64,000 nt of DNA from Linnemannia elongata. Its lineage: Eukaryota; Mortierellomycota; Mortierellomycetes; Mortierellales; Mortierellaceae. The position numbers were made by a program, and so were the translations under genes. Below, one piece after another: positions 52,463 through 64,000 of this stretch. The DNA lies in contig JAXBDG010000005.1 of assembly GCA_036320915.1 (NCBI GenBank), positions 806,001-870,000 of the forward strand, written 5' to 3'. Within the stretch, counting starts at the first letter, position 1. Each line of letters starts with the position of its first letter. A model generated the notes under the pieces. That model saw only the letters and a list, made by a program, of their open reading frames with translations, searched no databases and had not been told where the DNA came from.

Positions 52463-53860
52463 GCTCTTTGGAACGAGAAAGAGGGTCTATGTGTGTTCGT
52501 GTGATGTGGTTTTTTTCCTCGTTTTTCTTTTCTTTCTTTGGTTATTGTTCCTAGGTTGGTACACCCTACTAAACAGCAAGTGCCTATTGTCGTTCGTTTT
52601 TTGATTCGTCTTTCCTCTGTTCACTGCTCGTCTGTACATGTTGATTCTGACTGAAAGGGAGTAAAAAGCAGCAACAGACAACAACAGAAGTGTGTCAAGA
52701 GACAAGAAGAGTCCTCTTTTTCTGGGGTCCTCCGTTCCTTTGTCTTCACTTTTCATTGCTGTTGACCCATTGTAGCGGCTCCTCGACAAACAGGATCATA
52801 CACGCTTCATTCATTCACATTGACCATGTTAATTGAGTAAGAGAATGAGCAGGGAGCACATATTCGATGGTGGTACTGACTAAATAAGTTCCATTCCTTT
52901 CCCCTGTTCCCCTCTTACTCCTCCTTCATTGCTCTCAACACGCGTCTGAACAAAACACTCCGTTCATTACATTACTGCCGTCACTTCAATCCCTTTGACA
53001 AATACACGCACGAGTTTCAATGGCTTCTAACTTCCTCTCTACACCATTCAATCTTCTTGAGCTCCACGCGGGGGAAAGACCGCGATCTAGCCCCCAGCGC
53101 CCCCTTCTCCCTCCCTTTCAGCCTGGTACCCATTTTAGGGAAAGACGATTACCGCCCATGTTTCAAGACCATTCTCCTCTCCTCAATCACACCATCGTCT
53201 ACGATTTCGCAGCTACCTTCCAATTCACTTTCTAATATCCTTCCTCATTCGCTGCTTCTTTAAACATCTGTGCTCCCCTACGTTCAATCAATTGGTCCTC
53301 TCACCTCGCTCAGCTTTCCCATGTGCCCTTTCCTTTAAGTCTCCAATTGGCTTTCAGAGCTAATAAAAGTGTTTGGTTGTTGAGTTTACCTTAGAAGCAG
53401 GCAGTAGTCCGAGTTTAGGAATATCGCAAAGGGATGGGGATATGATTTCATTTGGTTCGATCTACCTGTTAATGACTTTCTACGCGCCTTTTCATATTCA
53501 TCTCTCATCGTTATCTCTCCTTCCGTTCTCAGCATATCCTCCATATTGTCTCCCTGTCTTTCTTTGTCTCCCTGGACTATTCGGTTTGTCCTTCAAAAAC
53601 CCTCCATTGAGGTCATTTTCTCCTCATCTCCTCTGTCTCCTGAGAACATCCAAAGAGACACACACTGTCCAGGCACCCCTTGTAGCATTCTACTAAGGTT
53701 TCTTATTTCTCTCTCGCTGTGTCCTCGCAAAATAGAAAAAAAACATTGAAGGGTATAGAGGACAGATAGACCAAGAGGATTAAATCGTATTAGGATCAAT
53801 TGGAAGGGAGGGAACCATATCTACACCAACCAACGTTTTAACGAAGGCAGACACACACAC

Positions 53861-53864
<4 letters not shown>

Positions 53865-53910
<46 letters not shown>
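53865..53910. repeat. GA dinucleotide microsatellite
   Basis: About 23 AG units, the longest dinucleotide array in the window, preceded by a short ACAC run. Confidence 0.92.
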
Positions 53911-53912
<2 letters not shown>

Positions 53913-56900
53913 ATGAAAGATGTTAGTTTCGTTGCGAAAGTAATTCATTTGGCACCACTGTAAAAAAGAAGAAAGCAGTAGAACTAAAAAAAATGTCTAC
54001 ACACACAACAAACAACGCATAAAAAGAAAGACCGACTACACCACGCGCGTGTACGTGGATGTCCCAAATGGTTATTCCATCACTCCATAAGAAAACAGAC
54101 ACAAAGAAAATGAAAGCAACGTACTATGTTCTTTACTGTTCTAAAGAGAACGAAAAGAAGGGACGGGAAGACAAAGACAAAGAGAGAAGAGAGTCAGAGG
54201 ACTATGTCAAGAAGGACCAAGAAAACAAGAAAAAACCGAGACACTCATTACTCAGTCCACCTCGACTGTCTGTGTTGATTCGAGCCGTGAAGTGTAATAC
54301 TACTAACAAGTGGAAGAATTGCCGTTCCAATATCATTGAGATTCTCTAAGAGAGTGATAGTGGATGGACTTTCCTTTGGTGGGCTCGCAAATGGAGGGTT
54401 TAGTTAGGAATAGTGGTTTGTCAAGACCTGTCTTTCTTCGCTCTCGCTTTCAGTGCAAAAACGCACTCAACTGAAATGCAACGGTATGATCCCTTCTGGA
54501 ACTTCAGATTAGACATGTAGTTTGGTAGACAGTGAGTATTCGTGTGACAGTTGAGGATCGTAGTCGTTACTCAACCGACTAGATAAGCAAAGTAAAATAA
54601 GGCAGATGCAAAGTGCATTTATTTACTCCGTAACACTTTACAATCAGGAGCGGGAGAATCATAAACCTAGTGACAAAGTGACAGAGTGAAGGCGAGAACA
54701 CCAACAGGATAATAGAACCATTTTGCAGTTCATAGCCCCACCACCCTCATCCTTTCGTTGTTGACTTGTTGTTCTTTTCTTTTCCCTTGTGTACATGCAG
54801 ATGTGTACGTGAACATAATCGCATGTTTACAAAGAGAGCATGAAAAAGAAAGTAAACCTTTTTGTCCCAGGGTAAAAAGAGTTCTACTATCAAAGGGTGA
54901 TCCGAGCGAAGGAGAGTGTGTTTTGTGAATATTGTGCGCATGCAGTAGTTTATCCTTTATCTTTTGCGCCCTGTGTGTGGAGAGAAATAGAAGGGTCTTC
55001 TGATGGGTATTTTTTTTGTGCGATCGATTCATGCTGGCATGGGGGTTGGATTGAAGTTTTTTATTTTTTTTTTATTTTTCTTTGTTGACGTGTCAACTGA
55101 ACGTGTTGTATGCTGGACCACTCAGTGCCCATGAGAATGAGCAATGTTTATTCATCTTTGCAGCCTCTACTTCAATTCTTGGTGCGGCATTCCCGTCACA
55201 CTACCTTTGCCCTATCAGATACCTCCACCTTATTTTTCAAAGAAAAAAAAAGCAACTGGGGTTCATGAGGTTTCATTTCATACTTTTTTTTTCTTTTTGG
55301 TGCTAGTCAGATCGGGGATGGGCTGGGCTGGCCCTCCCTCTTTCTCTCTTCTCTTCAGTTATCCACTCTTCACCCCCCTATTTCCCTACTTGCTCTACCT
55401 TCGTCCTTTTGGTGATTGGTTTCAGCCAATCAAGGCGCGTCAATGGGGCCTGTCAAATATCTGTTTCATGTCTGATATTTCCTTTTACTTGTCGCGTCCA
55501 GGTCTGGGCTGGGTCCATTTCTTCATTCATTTCTTTCTACGAACCCAAATGGAGCACGCTGTGACCCACGCATGGGATCTCACCTTTCAAAAGAAGAAAA
55601 AACGAATCGGTCCCCTTGGCGACAGCAATGGTTGGCTGGCTAAGAAACGACGCACAAGGAATAAAGCGAAACGAATAAAAAACTTCCTCAAACATAACCG
55701 AGACTATAGCATTTTTCAGAATTTTAGTTCCTCGTGCCTATTGGCATGCTTTCGCTTTTTGGCTTGCTTATCATCAGCATTTATCTGGCTTCCATTCGAT
55801 GAGAGCCCGTGGTGAACGTTTGCTGTAGCTCGTCGTCGTTCGGGTGAACTTTTCGCTATTATTATTATTTTTGCATGAGGACGACAGATGACAGGGAGAA
55901 AGAGGGGGTAACTCAACCTCGGAGTCTGAATAAAAACAGGGGCTAATGGAACCAGCAGTTTTTATAAACCGGTTTTTTGAGTCGGTATCGCCATTCATGC
56001 TGCCTGGATCTCATCGACATCCACCATTCATAAAACCAACAAAAATAAAGAAGAATTCATCCGAGCAGGACCTAGATGGGGCATATCACCTATTTATGTG
56101 GTTAACCACTAATCCAGTTGGCTCTTCCTTCTCCATTACGTTGTTTATCATGTTTGGTCATTTTTCTTCTTGGTTGCCTCGACTCCACCCTTGCATAGTT
56201 CCTTAAAGCAGGGTCCAACAGCTAGTTTCTTTTTTTTTGCAGTCATCATATCATACTGACCAAAACTCTACTACTTTTACTTTCTTCTTGATCTTGTGAA
56301 AAGGCCATGCGAACAACAACCAATTACTTTAGCCGGGGCTGGCTAAAGCATGGCAAGAGGCGCCATCGTGGTTACCTTCTCCTTGTTGCCATCATTACTA
56401 CGTTTACTGAAGGAAGAATAATTCAGGTCCCAAAAACACAACACTATCTTACCTCATTTTTTTGCTGCTTAGCATTCTCCTTGTACCACTCTCTATCTCG
56501 TCTCGTGTTTTCGTTCCCTTGTCCACTCGTCTGACGACAACAACAAACGATCCGATTCATTTTTTTTTACCATTCATCTTCATCATCATTACTCAACACC
56601 GCGAAAACCGAGAAGCAACAAAAAAAAAGAAAAAGAAGAAAAGTAGTAACCACCAGACGAGATCAAGAGGAGAATTGGCTAAGAGATGTTTTTTTTTCTC
56701 CGTGTTAAATTTTTGAGATGGAACTGAACCTTTCTTTCTTTCCCCTCGTGGCATGACATGGGTTTTTGGAGAAAGACACACAGAGAGGGACAAGAGAGGA
56801 GGTGGATTTTTGGACGTCCGGTGTAATCTTCCTTTTAGTCCGTCAGTCGTTCGTGTTGGTGTGCCGTTCTTTTCGTTTCTGTAAAAAGATTTTCTGGTTC

Positions 56901-59900
56901 GAACGCAAGAGAGTGAGTGTCTCGGTGCCTGTTCTACGTGTCCCTCCTATTTCTCCTCCTCCTTATCCTACTCCCTTCTTTTCCAAAACCATACACTCAC
57001 ACGCTAAAAAAGACGGTAAACGAGCAATGGGAGTAAGAGAGTGTGTAGAAGACACAACAACATCGACTGCAAACGAAGAGGAGGAAAAGAGCGAGGGGGT
57101 ACCTGAGAAAAAAACAATCTAGGAGCAATCTACTCTCTTCCTCGTTCCTCTTCTACTTCTTACAGCACTCCCTTTCTCCTTATTTGCTTGTCATTTTTGC
57201 ATTGGCAATTGAAGAAGAGGGGTAAAAAAGCAAGGGAAACAATGCTTTGCAGCATGGGGTTGGGGATGAAGGGGTGGTCATGTCCTTGTAGACAACTTAG
57301 ATAATCCAAGGGTTGCTGTTTGCCTTGCTTATTTAGGTGTATTTTCTGAGAGCTACAGTAGGGTCCATCCCATGTACCTCGCCTGGTGCATGCAGAAGTG
57401 GGTGACAGCCCTACACACCTCGCATATCCCATATATTTTTACACGATACGGCTCTTGGATTTTGTGTCCCCGTCTTTGCAGCGAACGCCTCGAACGCGAA
57501 AAGAAAGGCGCCAAACTCATTTTCTCTCCATCCTCCTTTTCTATCCTTCCCATTGCGGTTTCCTTGAATCAGAGTAGACAGGAGAAAAAAGAAAGGAAGA
57601 GGTGGTAGTAGAGGTAGTTTTGATGCAGAAAGGCGATGGGTGTAATGAAAGAGCTATTTGGAAAACAATGACCAGAACAGCGGTGAAGAGTGAGACACTC
57701 TCATACATACCCCACGAGTATTTTATGAACACTACCCGATTCAATTATAATTGATTGGACTACAATCACCGGCAACAAACACAACAAAATGCGCCATTTG
57801 CTTTTTTGCTTCGCCGGTACAGTACAATCGTCGGACAATGAAAGAAAGTTGAAGCAGGGAGCGAAGGAAGGAAGCAAGGAGTGAGGCAAGGAACGAGGCA
57901 GGGAAAGACGACAGGGAAGGGAAGGGGTGACAATAAGGAAAACAAAGAAAAGGGTGAGGGAATTTTAGGGTTTTGCTCGTTCAGGGTTCAAAGGATGACA
58001 GAGAAACGAAAACAATGGCTTGAGCGTTTGTGTTGTCAAAGGACGGGAGAGAAGGGGGGAGGGACACGCACCTCGAGAACGGGACAACATCCAAAGGACC
58101 AAATGACCATTGGTAACACCCACACTTTGTTGAGAGCAAAAAAAACACAAGTGCCATTTACAAACACAACCCCCATAACCTTGCCTGACCACTACGGGTT
58201 CGTGATACCAATCTTCCACTCAAAGAGCGCGACTACAACTCATTGGAGCTCATCGACACGAAATGGCATTGACTCGAATAAAATGAGCAAAAAGAACCAC
58301 CGCTGCGTCTTGTGTCCGAGGAGAAATCGAAAAAGGGCAGGCTAGATATCTAAATGAACCAGAAGGGAGGGAGAATTGTTACAGAAGTTGGAGCTAGAGT
58401 AAGGGTCCTCTTTCCCATCCAATGGGTGTCTTTGCACTTCTATTAACACACACACCACATATATACAAACACTCAGCCCTTCTCCGTGTTTTCTTGTTAT
58501 ACGTTTCTTCTTTTCTCACTTGCTCTCTACCTTTTTGCTCGTAGAGGAGAAAAGACGCAATTCGATGAATAAATAGAAACCAACAGCAAACAGCAACAAC
58601 AGCAACGCAAAGTGTTTTTTACTATCGCTACAACAAATAATGATAAGTGGGTTTGCCCATAGGCAGGTAGCTAGTCAGCCAGTGCACACTTCGACAAGGG
58701 CAAAAAAATACGACGACTAGAAAATGGGGAGGATTCTCTACGTATTTGTTTTCTGTTGTCCACCCCCTTCTGTTTCCCTTACCTTAACTCCGTTCATTAG
58801 CTATTTCGATTATTCTTCCTTCTTTTCACCCTGCTTCCCGTCATTCTTCTTTATTCTTCTTCTTCCTCCTCCTTCGGCCTAGATACCTACATATCCACGC
58901 AGAACGACGAACGAATGGATTCGAAAAGGCAGCCTAAAGGTTGTTCGCTTGTGCTATTTGGCGACAACTAGTCAATGCTCCTTCGTCCTTCTTCGTCCGT
59001 TGTCCACTTTTCCAAAGATGTTCTTTATTTAGTAATAATAAAACAAAAAAAAATAGTGCTAAAGTTCTCTCGAGCCTCGTCCAACACACTGCCCTGCCCC
59101 TCCACGGTGCCGTCAACGCTGTTTGACGTATCAATCTTGTTCTTGCCAAGTCGCAGTACGTCCTCTGTGCAACAGCCTGTCGAGTGGTTTCCCATTGTCC
59201 GTCCAATGGGTTGACCCTTCATGCTGCTAGCGTCTTTTTTTTTTTTTTTTTTGACCTATGGCCAAATACAAAAAGGTCTTGGCTAGCTGGCTGGCTGTAT
59301 GTAAGGGAATATATTTTCTGTGGAGGAAGAGAGTGTAGAGGAAAGAGGCGAAGGCAAAGGGATGGGGAAAAAGGATGAAGGCAGGGTATGGCGAGTGCAA
59401 ATATGAGCAAAATAGTACAAGGAATGTGCCACCAGTGAGTGAATCGAGGGTACGGAAAAATACACAACATTGACATCAACAACACGACTCACATAAAATA
59501 ATGGAGACAGAGCTCAATGGCAACACCAGCAAAGTGCACACCCGCTGTTCACACACACCTCGAAGAAGGACAACACAAGGTTGTGTTATGAAAGAGTGGA
59601 GGAGTGAAGAAGGGGAGCGTGTGTAAACTGCGTGATGAGGGCGTGTGAGTGAATGGAGGATGGACTGAGCTGAGCACAAAATGAGTGCGGACTGAATGAG
59701 CTGGCCGACAGACCGACAGGTGTACATGCGACATGGCCCTCTTTGGAAAGGCCGCACTGAAAAATGACAGAGAGACAGATGAGTATGAATGAAGGCGACT
59801 GAATAGCTAAGAATAATCGAATTGCTAATAGTATTCAATCGAATGGTGTTGTTTGTATTGAAGAATGAACAAAATGGGTAAAAATAAAAATAAATCTTCA

Positions 59901-60271
59901 GCTCTATTGGAATGAATTAGATTGAATCGAGATTGAATAACACTGAATAATTCATTTTACCATTCGTTTTGTGTCTTCCTTTCATCCCTCTACGCGCGTT
60001 TTTTTTTGTTTGTTTGGTGGTCCCTTCTCTTCGGGCTCTGTCCAGACAAACACAGACAACACAGGAGGGTGAATGTACGCACATACACATTTACACGGCA
60101 TTCGTACCGCACACATGAATTATACTGTGCACACACATCCCAAGGCACACACAAGAAAAAAAAAAAAAAAAAAAAAGAGTACAAAAAGGGGCCATCTCCT
60201 CGCCCGATTCCCTTTTTTTTTTTTTCTTATTATTCTTCACTCACTCAACATCAAACCTTGTCTTTCTCTCC

Positions 60272-60293
60272 TTCTCTCTCTCTCTCTCTCTCT
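60272..60293. repeat. CT tract in leader of C2H2 gene
   Basis: About 11 CT units roughly 230 bp upstream of the C2H2 factor ATG, in a strongly pyrimidine-rich region likely to be its promoter or 5' leader. Confidence 0.8.
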
Positions 60294-60519
60294 TCATACC
60301 CAAAGCGTAGCAATTCATCTCGGTCTTTTCATCCCTTTTCATCCCCCCCTTTCCTTGCTACCCATTGACATACCATCCAACCCCTTTCCCTTCCCTTTTC
60401 TACTTTTTCCTCCTTATCCTTTTCTACCTGTGTTGCAATTGACATTCACACACAAAGAAAAAAAAAAAGGCTTCCCTTTTTCTTTGCTGCTCACTCACTC
60501 GCTTGACAGACTACCCTAA

Positions 60520-61908
60520 ATGACCGTTTCGTCTATCCTTTCTTCTCCAATTCATAACAACTCTTTTCAGCACCAGGCACAGACCAAAGTCCTTTTACAG
60601 TCACACCACTGCAGCCAATCATCCTCTTTTTCTATTTCTTCACAACCTATTTCTTCCTCGTCTTCTTGCTCTTCTCCTTCTTACTTCCAACAACAGCCCA
60701 CAACAACAATGTTCACCTCAGAGCAGCAACACCATCACCTCCAGATCCTCGGACAACACCCCGCCTCCCCCGTCGGCTGCTCCTTCCTCGACCTCCCCGC
60801 CGACGCCTTCACCCGTGGTGCCTCTTCATCGTCCAACAACTCTCACAACGAGTCCGAAGGTTACACCTCACCAGCCGCTGAAGACTGCCAGGCTTCGACC
60901 GATTATATGTACTCGCAGCAGCAACACATGCAACACTCCAGCAATTCTCAACAACAGTACTCGAACGACCAATTTGCCGCCATGGCCCCCTCATACATGA
61001 TGTCGATGGCCCGTTCCTTCTCTGATAGCCAGCTCTCCGAGATCTGCTCTAGCCCCAACCTCTCGGGGACTACCACCGTCAAGATGGAACTCTGCGACTC
61101 CCCCTCGCTCTATCCTCAGCATGCCATCTTTGATTCTGCCGATGACTACCACTACCGAAACCACAGCAACAACCACAACCATAACTTGTACTCTACCCAG
61201 TACCATAACCATCATGGTTACCAGCAGCACCACCATCATTCTCATAGCTACTCCACCAGCTCACTATCAACTCTGTCCTCTTCTGACAACTCTTCGTCCA
61301 TGTCTCCAAGATCGACCTTCTCGACCGGCTCCCTCTCGCTCTCGAGCTCAACCAACTCCTTGGCCACCGTCTCTGGCTCATCCTACCCTCTCTCCCGGAC
61401 CCTGAGCGAGCCCTCCATCATGCCCATCTTCCAGACAATGTCGACTTCCTCCTCGATATCCGACCTCTCAAGCCTGCACGACTTCAACTCCGTCAACGGC
61501 CTCGAAGATACCAAGTCCTCTCTCCTCCTCATGGCCACCAGCCCCATCACCTCTGCCACAGCCGCCACAATCGGCGCACCCAAACGCTCCCGCGGCCGCC
61601 GCGTCTCCAGCCACCCCGACAACTCTGGCTGCAAGATTTTCAAGTGCCGCTTCGACGACTGCGGCAAGATCTTCAAGCGCTCCGAGCACCTCAAGCGCCA
61701 CGTTCGTTCCATCCACACCCTCGAGAAGCCATTCGAATGCCCCATTAACAACTGCCCCAAGCGCTTCTCTCGTTCCGATAACTTGAACCAGCATATTCGC
61801 ATCCACCGTCATTCTTCCGGTGCTCGTGCTGCCGAGAAGCATTCCAAGGCCATGGCTTCCTTCACCCCCTTCTTGGATACCTATTCCACCGGTCTCCTTA
61901 CCCTCTAG
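60520..61908 (+). CDS. C2H2 zinc-finger transcription factor, two fingers, Msn2-like
   Basis: A single frame of 462 residues. The first ~370 residues are rich in Ser, Gln, His and Asn with no fold visible, as in fungal activators. Two C-terminal fingers follow: CRFDDC...[13 protein letters not shown] (about 376-400) and CPINNC...[12 protein letters not shown] (about 407-430), joined by a TLEKPFECP linker. Finger residues RSEHLKR and RSDNLNQ match those of yeast Msn2/Msn4, which bind the stress element CCCCT/AGGGG; the same preference here is inference. The C-X4-C spacing differs from the C-X2-C of Msn2. A basic patch ([11 protein letters not shown]) before the fingers may be a nuclear signal. 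An alternative ATG lies at 60709. The gene is intronless and is preceded by the very long gene-free region. Confidence 0.88.
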   Translation: MTVSSILSSPIHNNSFQHQAQTKVLLQSHHCSQSSSFSISSQPISSSSSCSSPSYFQQQPTTTMFTSEQQHHHLQILGQHPASPVGCSFLDLPADAFTRGASSSSNNSHNESEGYTSPAAEDCQASTDYMYSQQQHMQHSSNSQQQYSNDQFAAMAPSYMMSMARSFSDSQLSEICSSPNLSGTTTVKMELCDSPSLYPQHAIFDSADDYHYRNHSNNHNHNLYSTQYHNHHGYQQHHHHSHSYSTSSLSTLSSSDNSSSMSPRSTFSTGSLSLSSSTNSLATVSGSSYPLSRTLSEPSIMPIFQTMSTSSSISDLSSLHDFNSVNGLEDTKSSLLLMATSPITSATAATIGAPKRSRGRRVSSHPDNSGCKIFKCRFDDCGKIFKRSEHLKRHVRSIHTLEKPFECPINNCPKRFSRSDNLNQHIRIHRHSSGARAAEKHSKAMASFTPFLDTYSTGLLTL

Positions 61909-62603
61909 AAATATTCTGTGTCTTTTTTTTTTTTTCTCTTCGTTTAGTTTCGCGTTTGCTTTCCTTGCTTTCCCTCTGTAACTCTAGCCGTCTCGTTCTT
62001 GCTCTCTGCTTCGTGTATTTCCTCTCTCCTTCCCTCATCCTATCGTTACTGTTTGCTTCACTCGCTCAGCTGTACATACAAGCCTCTCTTCGTTTTTACG
62101 CACATACACATATACCATTTCTTTTCTGTCTCTGCCTAACAAATAAACCAAACCTATACTTTCTCCACATATCTGACTGTCTCTCATTTTCTCCTATACT
62201 TGTTTACTTTGCTCATTCAACTGAACGAAGAATGTTTATTGTTGGATGTAGAACGTCGCACAAGGGAAAAAAAAGGAGAAAAAAGTGGACCATGCGATCA
62301 CGATAGAACTGAAGAGCAATCAATGAAGACAAAAAAATAAAGGAGACCTACTAAAAGAGTCTATAAGGAGGCTGTGACAAAAAACTCCCACGCAAATGTA
62401 TTGCACTTGGGAAAAAAGAATGCAAAAGTGGGCCAAAACAAAAGATGTTACTCATCGCACAGAGAGATGAGCAAGCAATTGAATGCAGCGTAGAATAAGA
62501 GACGCGTTTTGTATTGAATGAATGACTCTAAGCCCATTGAACAAACAACTGTATTTCCTCCGAGCGTGCATTTGGTTCAATTGAGGAACTTCATGAAACA
62601 AAA
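61909..62603. other. Convergent 3' UTRs of C2H2 factor and NELF-C/D
   Basis: About 700 bp, T-rich just after the C2H2 stop, then A-rich. AATAAA-like signals occur near 62142 and 62336. No gene is seen. Confidence 0.6.
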
Positions 62604-64000
62604 TTAGCGTCGATGCTCTTCCAGGCGTTTCTTGATCTCTTGGATGGTGCTCAGTCCACTGTCATTGGCAGTAGCAGCGGCGGCCGACGTCGACGTCTCA
62701 TGAGTCAACGACGACGCGGATGTCGGAGAGCTCTGCATCTCCACATCGACAGGTTGTAATACGACCTCGTCTGTAGTGTGGTACAGAGAAAACAACGCAA
62801 ATAAACAAAAAGTGGGTACGATAAGAGAGAAGAAGGGACCCAACCAAAAAGGAAACAACACATGCACGAACCCCCAAAGCACATTTGTACAAAAGGAAAA
62901 AGGGAAGAGAGGGAAGAAAGGAACGAGGGAGATGAAAGAGACTTGGTTAGTATCCCTGGACTTCCGTAAGCGCCTTGACGCAAGATCGCGCAGATCAGCA
63001 CACAGGAAAATGAAGACGAATCAACAATGGGTCCAGACCAGACCCTCTCACAACAGCATGAACAAAAGCAGTAAACCCCAAGGGAGCGCAACGAACAATA
63101 AACAAACAAACAAACAAACAAACAAACAAACAAACAAACAAAGAGACAAGTGCTTGTCAAAACAAAGCCAAGACACGTATCCAAAAGGCACAATTGACCC
63201 CAAAAGCTTACCGATCCACGCTCTCACAATGGGTTCAGTGTCTGTTTTCTTGATCACCTCCACAATTTCCTGAATCATTTGGCCCATGCCCTCGATGAAC
63301 TTTTTCGAGTATGGTCCGCTCACCATCTCCAGCACTCGTTTCACAAAGTGCATCGAGAGCGATTGATCCATCTTGCGCGCTCTCACTCGGATATAATCTA
63401 GGACCGGCATTGCGAAGTTCAGCTGCATCAAGTAAATCATCCTCTCTAAGATGGACTTGCGATATGTCATCTACATATTGGGGTAAGCGCAATAAGAAAA
63501 ATGAATGAACCAAAGGAAGTTAGTAAATATGTGCCGATGTGGAGGAGAAAAAAGAAAGGAGGTCGTGGAGGTGGAGGTGAGGAGGAGCATGCATAGTTCT
63601 TTTTCTTTGTTCCTTTGTTGTTTTTTCCCGCGGTAAGTAAAGGATCAAGTCAATCAAGGAAATCCCTCATAGGCATCAATGAAAAAGGACTGGGTCTCTC
63701 AAGAAACATTACCATGATTTCAGGATTGAGTTCCAAGGGAGCCTCGAAAAAGTTGACCAGTGTGGCAAAGACTGCCGTTTGCTGCAGTGGATGCTTGTAG
63801 GCCATCTAGTGTTTTTCAGATGTGATTAAGCAACGTAAACAATGATCATTTTTCAAACGCGTGTCAGTGGCTAGCTTCGTCTACAACAGCACCAAGGAAA
63901 ACAAGAAAACAAAGAAAGCGAACCACAAAAACAAAACACATCGCCTTTGTCACTAAAGAGCCCAAAGGACTCTTTCGCGAAAAACCCTCCCAAAAACGGA
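62604..64000 (-). CDS. NELFCD: Negative elongation factor C/D (TH1), C-terminal part
   Basis: The 3' end of a gene whose 5' part lies beyond the right edge. Visible exons on the reverse strand: 63805-63713, 63470-63212 and 62770-62604 (stop TAA), 172 residues in frame. HPLQQTAVFATLVNFFEAPLELNPEIM, KSILERMIYLMQLNFAMPVLDYIR, KMDQSLSMHFVKRVLEMVSGPYSKKF correspond to the human NELF-C/D C-terminal helices (LDRM..LLSRGYVLPVVSYIR, HFV..VLDVIAPPYTSDF). The tail is Ser/Ala-rich and ends EIKKRLEEHRR. NELF-C/D is a subunit of the complex that pauses RNA polymerase II near promoters; it is missing in S. cerevisiae. The last intron contains an AAAC repeat (63101-63140). Confidence 0.8.
63101..63140. repeat. 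AAAC tetranucleotide repeat in NELF-C/D intron
   Basis: About ten AAAC units inside the last intron of the NELF-C/D gene. The same unit, on the other strand, forms the TTTG array at 42659. Confidence 0.9.

Larger units (their letters stand above)
42657..60519. other. About 17.9 kb gene desert between divergent genes
   Basis: I find no supported protein gene, tRNA, 5S or snRNA in this stretch. Every open frame is short, of low complexity and without family features. Landmarks are a TTTG repeat (42659-42690), a hairpin followed by a T tract (43532-43656), GA runs (47060-47080), a CT microsatellite (52425-52459), a long GA microsatellite (53865-53910) and scattered A/T tracts. The SRPBCC gene starts at its left end on the reverse strand and the C2H2 factor at its right end on the forward strand, so it is shared upstream sequence. 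Undetected small exons, long non-coding RNAs or 5' UTR introns of the C2H2 gene remain possible. Confidence 0.55.

Noticed and set aside
55144..55815. 223-residue open frame in the gene desert
   Set aside because: No homology pattern, made of low-complexity pieces (FFFF, KKKK), no splice or promoter support.

Overview
The window is a piece of a fungal nuclear genome. Genes are split by many short GT-AG introns, intergenic DNA carries long A/T tracts and GA/CT microsatellites, and GFA1 and RPS2 show strong C-ending codon bias. F-box/LRR proteins and LysM/GPI cell-wall proteins, together with NELF-C/D (missing in S. cerevisiae), suggest an early-diverging fungus, most likely Mortierellomycotina. 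That placement is inference from family content, not from a marker.

Left edge (1-5.6 kb): an accessory patch with a broken F-box/LRR gene, a complete pogo/Tc1-mariner-type transposon whose 150-bp inverted repeats are identical and flanked by TA, and an intronless tRNA-Leu(CAA). From 5.8 to 42.7 kb lies an ordinary gene-bearing stretch: U2 snRNP A' (SNRPA1), a GH47 alpha-1,2-mannosidase, GFA1, ribosomal protein uS5 (RPS2), a tandem array of three MINPP1-type inositol polyphosphate phosphatases (two intact, the middle one dead), a LysM/GPI-type secreted protein, an F-box/LRR protein, a second LysM/GPI-type protein, a UBE2G1-type ubiquitin-conjugating enzyme and an SRPBCC-domain protein with an acidic tail. 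Then comes an approximately 17.9 kb stretch (42.66-60.52 kb) with no gene I can support, ending at a two-finger C2H2 transcription factor with Msn2-like finger residues. The window closes with the 3' end of a NELF-C/D (TH1) gene that runs off the right edge.

The genes do not form an operon or an evident cluster. Several act in the secretory path and cell wall (GH47 N-glycan trimming, GFA1 for chitin precursor, two LysM surface proteins, secreted MINPP), but this may be chance.

The most noteworthy points are: the catalytic RHG motif of the MINPP genes is carried by a 13-nt micro-exon kept in both live copies and ruined in the dead one; the two live copies share an upstream block holding a perfect palindrome; the transposon has perfect ends but a stop codon between catalytic residues; and the TF is preceded by a very large gene desert. 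No CRISPR array or recognisable defence cassette was seen.
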